Shown one piece after another: positions 61,657 through 64,000 of a stretch of 64,000 bases of DNA (positions are counted from its first letter, which is position 1; every line of letters starts with the position of its first letter). The notes under the pieces were generated by a model. It ran no database searches. It worked only from the letters and a program-made list of their open reading frames with translations, and was not told the origin of the DNA. The stretch is from Agroathelia rolfsii (taxonomy: Eukaryota; Basidiomycota; Agaricomycetes; Amylocorticiales; Amylocorticiaceae): the NCBI GenBank assembly GCA_018343915.1, contig JABRWF010000006.1:1302001-1366000 (forward strand). Direction: 5' to 3'. Made by a program: the position numbers and the translations under genes.

Positions 61657-61910
61657 GTCTCAATCTTTGAATCAATAGCTCAGGAGTAGCTGAGAATGAG
61701 GGAATGTATCGGTATATACTCTGCAACCGCTACTTGTCTTGCTTTTAAATGTTTCTGATGCCATTACCGATGATTGATAACAAATCCACAGGGTTCCTAA
61801 CGGTTTGGATCCTATCGATTTGGCTGAATTCAATGTCATTTCTTGTTACTAATTTACTCCTAGGGAGGAGTCCTCAGTCCGTAATGTTTTGTTGGTTATC
61901 CGTACTTGAG

Positions 61911-62200
61911 CATGTACAAGGACGTTAAACATATTAGCCCCATTCAATCCTGTTCAGGTGTAGTCAGACGAAAAATTGTCTTACGTAAAAACTAGCAGCG
62001 ACCCGTGCATTTCACGGACCAGGGAGAAGAGGAAAACAAACAACATCAATAAGGGAAGTGAGGAATCAAAACCTAGGCTTCCTTCAAGTTGGTCCGTGAA
62101 ATGCACGGGTCACTGGTAGCATTACATAACACAAATTTTCCGTTTGACTACACCTGAACAAGATTAAACAGGGCTAATATGTTCAACACCCTTGTCGATG
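61911..62200. mobile_element. Inverted-repeat MITE-like element
   Basis: Arms of equal length, 61911-62020 and 62091-62200 (110 nt each), are inverted repeats around a 70-bp spacer. The innermost part is near-perfect: GACCCGTGCATTTCACGGAC, itself partly palindromic. The middle part (TGTTCAGGTGTAGTCA) and outer part (ACATATTAGCCC) also match with scattered differences. No coding capacity is seen. No clear target-site duplication could be found at the ends, so the superfamily is not assigned. Confidence 0.75.
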
Positions 62201-63085
62201 TAAGGACTTATGACGTGAAGAATGCCTTGAATGAATGTCAATCGGATTATAGCGGATGTGACCGTAGAACCAATTTGGCTAATTCCCAGTCACTTTTTTT
62301 CACATGATATTTGTCTTTAGCCTATCTATAAATACTAGTTACCACAAAAAGTAACGGCAGTGCGATTTGTGCGAATTTTTACCACTTCCCCATCGATTTT
62401 CTTCAAACAAAAATTTGTACAACACAATATCAATGTGTTTTAGATTTCTATCATGTTAGATTTTAAAAAACATTTGACAGGAAATGTAAGAGGTGGGTAT
62501 AAGCATATAGTGAGAATAGGGTTCAGATCAAGCTTTATAACGACGATATTTTTTGAAATGCAACTATTTTCCCCTTAAATTAAAAGGAAAGGACATGTGA
62601 AGAAAAAAAAATCTTAGGGTGAGAGCAATGCGTTGACGTTACAAAAATAACCTCGTTCTGGATTAACAGCTTAGCACTTTATCAGGACATCATCAGGACC
62701 TTATAAGACGCATTACAAGACCAATTCCAAATTCGCGATATCCAATCCTGTAAAAAATGATGTCTCTCAATATTTATAGATGCTCCAATTCACTCCGGCA
62801 GGTAGGAGGGCTCAAACATGCGCTCTTCTTCACTATGCAAGAAGAATACAAACGACTTTGAAGACTTTTACTGGAATGTTGCAAAGGATACTCTAAATAT
62901 TACTGATTAAGTTTCTGATGGATCAACTCGAACATCAAACTAATCAATATGTAACTCAGTACTCGGTAATCCCGCTATAGGGCATGTCGAACCAATTGCT
63001 CATGCACTTGGTATATACTTATCAACAACAGCCACCATGACATTGTTGTTTCTATATTGTATTCACAGCAGGTCTGTATCAATGA
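62201..63085. other. Intergenic between the SDR copies
   Basis: AT-rich sequence with one copy of the direct repeat at about 62209-62255. No gene or RNA is recognised. Confidence 0.5.
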
Positions 63086-64000
63086 TTACCATGGTGCAGT
63101 ATCGCCCTCTACAGTATTAAATGCCGGGCCGTCTGCGAGTCTTGTGGCAGCATCAACCTGGGGTAATATTCCAGCCACAGCTTCGTCTATAGTCCTCACG
63201 TTGAGCACTTTGAAATCGGAGTTCAGTTTCGACCGAACCAGAGCGGCTAAAATGTTTTGAGGACTTAATTTCATTGAAAAAAGAAAGATGAGTGAGTGAA
63301 GTATTACCCATATCGGTTTCTACACCTCCAGGGCAGATGGGAAAGACGACTAAGTAAATTAGGTTTTGATCAGTACATGCGTAAGAATACGGGAGATAGT
63401 GAGGAAATATAATACTTACTCAGCCCATCATTCTCGTAGTGAAGTTTGCGTGCAAGGAAGTTCGCCGCCGCTTTGCTCGCTCCGTAAGCCAGGATATCCA
63501 TGGGGTACGTAGGCCCAATAGTAATGCTGCCTGCCCTAGATGATATGAGCACAAACTTAGGCGATGGTGTGCTCGCTTTCAGGAGAGGATAAGTCGCCTG
63601 GAACAGGATCAAGGGTCCGACGACGTTTATCTATCGGATGTGGGGAAACAATGTTAGAAGCATTGACACTTCATTTGTGATGCGCAGGGATATGGCTAGG
63701 CACTTGTAAGCTTACCTCATAGTGATCACTCATCTCCTGAGCTGGGGTTTCCAGGGTTGACCCATAATAGTTATTGATAGCTTGTAACTCCATCAGTATT
63801 TCTTGGGGAAACTAAAATATACAGCATGCATAAGGATCTCACCGGCGTTAGCGATAACAACATCTAATCTCCCAGTTTTAGCTTTGATTTCTTCAACAGC
63901 AGCCTTATTTCCGGTTTCATCGGCAGATATCAGCTTGACTATATGCAGCTTCTTGGGAAACTCCTTTGCGAGTGCTTGAAGTTCTGTCGCGCTGCCGGGA
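63086..64000 (-). CDS. Short-chain dehydrogenase/reductase (copy 2, 5' end beyond the window)
   Basis: This is a tandem paralogue of the SDR at 60573-61656. Visible blocks, in coding order, are VVIANAG at about 63845, GPLILFQATYPLLKAS, FVLISSRAGSI (catalytic Ser), YGASKAAANFLARKLHYEND (YxxxK), the shared GGVETDM-type segment, and a C-terminus with TIDEAVAGILPQVDAATRLA and FNTVEGDTAPW, stopping at 63086. The start codon and glycine motif lie beyond position 64000. Exon layout follows copy 1. No disabling change is seen in the part present, so it looks functional. Confidence 0.88.

Noticed and set aside
1..64000. CRISPR arrays, bacterial operons or phage genes
   Set aside because: No regularly spaced direct repeats were seen, and genes are intron-rich and eukaryotic throughout.

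Overview
The window is nuclear DNA of a filamentous basidiomycete, most likely an Agaricomycete. Nearly every gene is split by many short GT-AG introns (about 50-60 nt). The ribosomal-protein, CCT, UFD1, NMT and RCL1 proteins are clearly eukaryotic. Two membrane proteins belong to families (DUF6533 and DUF6534 types) that are expanded in mushroom-forming fungi. A placement near Rhizoctonia/Ceratobasidium is only a guess.

Layout. 1-4.3 kb is gene-poor, with one possible coding relic and a 666-bp foldback Tc1/mariner-type element at a TA site. 4.4-24 kb carries a DUF6534-type membrane protein, a SAC phosphoinositide phosphatase, phosphopantetheine adenylyltransferase (-), ribosomal protein eL33, an ERF2-like palmitoyltransferase (-), a large JmjC protein and a casein kinase 1 (-). 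An intron-containing tRNA-Phe lies at 24.7 kb. 25-45.9 kb is a dense housekeeping block: CCT4 (-), UFD1, NMT (-), OGG1 (-), NPR2, RCL1 (-), UBA3, RGP1 and a P-loop kinase (-). 46-55.6 kb is looser: a DUF6533-type membrane protein, an unknown gene with a relic paralogue 4 kb away, a gamma-glutamylcyclotransferase-like protein (-) and a DUF726 alpha/beta hydrolase. 55.6-57 kb holds the splicing factor SLT11/RBM22 (-).

57-64 kb changes character. It holds a SnoaL-like protein (-), an NmrA/EasG-like NAD(P)-binding reductase, a decayed copy of that reductase, and two tandem short-chain dehydrogenases (-), the second cut by the window edge. A 290-bp inverted-repeat element and a dispersed direct repeat lie among them. 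This looks like a small oxidoreductase cluster that grew by local duplication. It is the best candidate here for an undescribed system, although its substrate is unknown.

The rest is mostly core cell biology, with several tight divergent or convergent gene pairs. Duplication and decay recur: an RCL1 first-exon relic, a reductase relic, a repeated exon inside the DUF6533 gene, and the 50/54.5 kb paralogue pair. Exon boundaries given to the base were worked out by hand from frame and splice motifs. Other multi-exon genes are given as start-to-stop spans.
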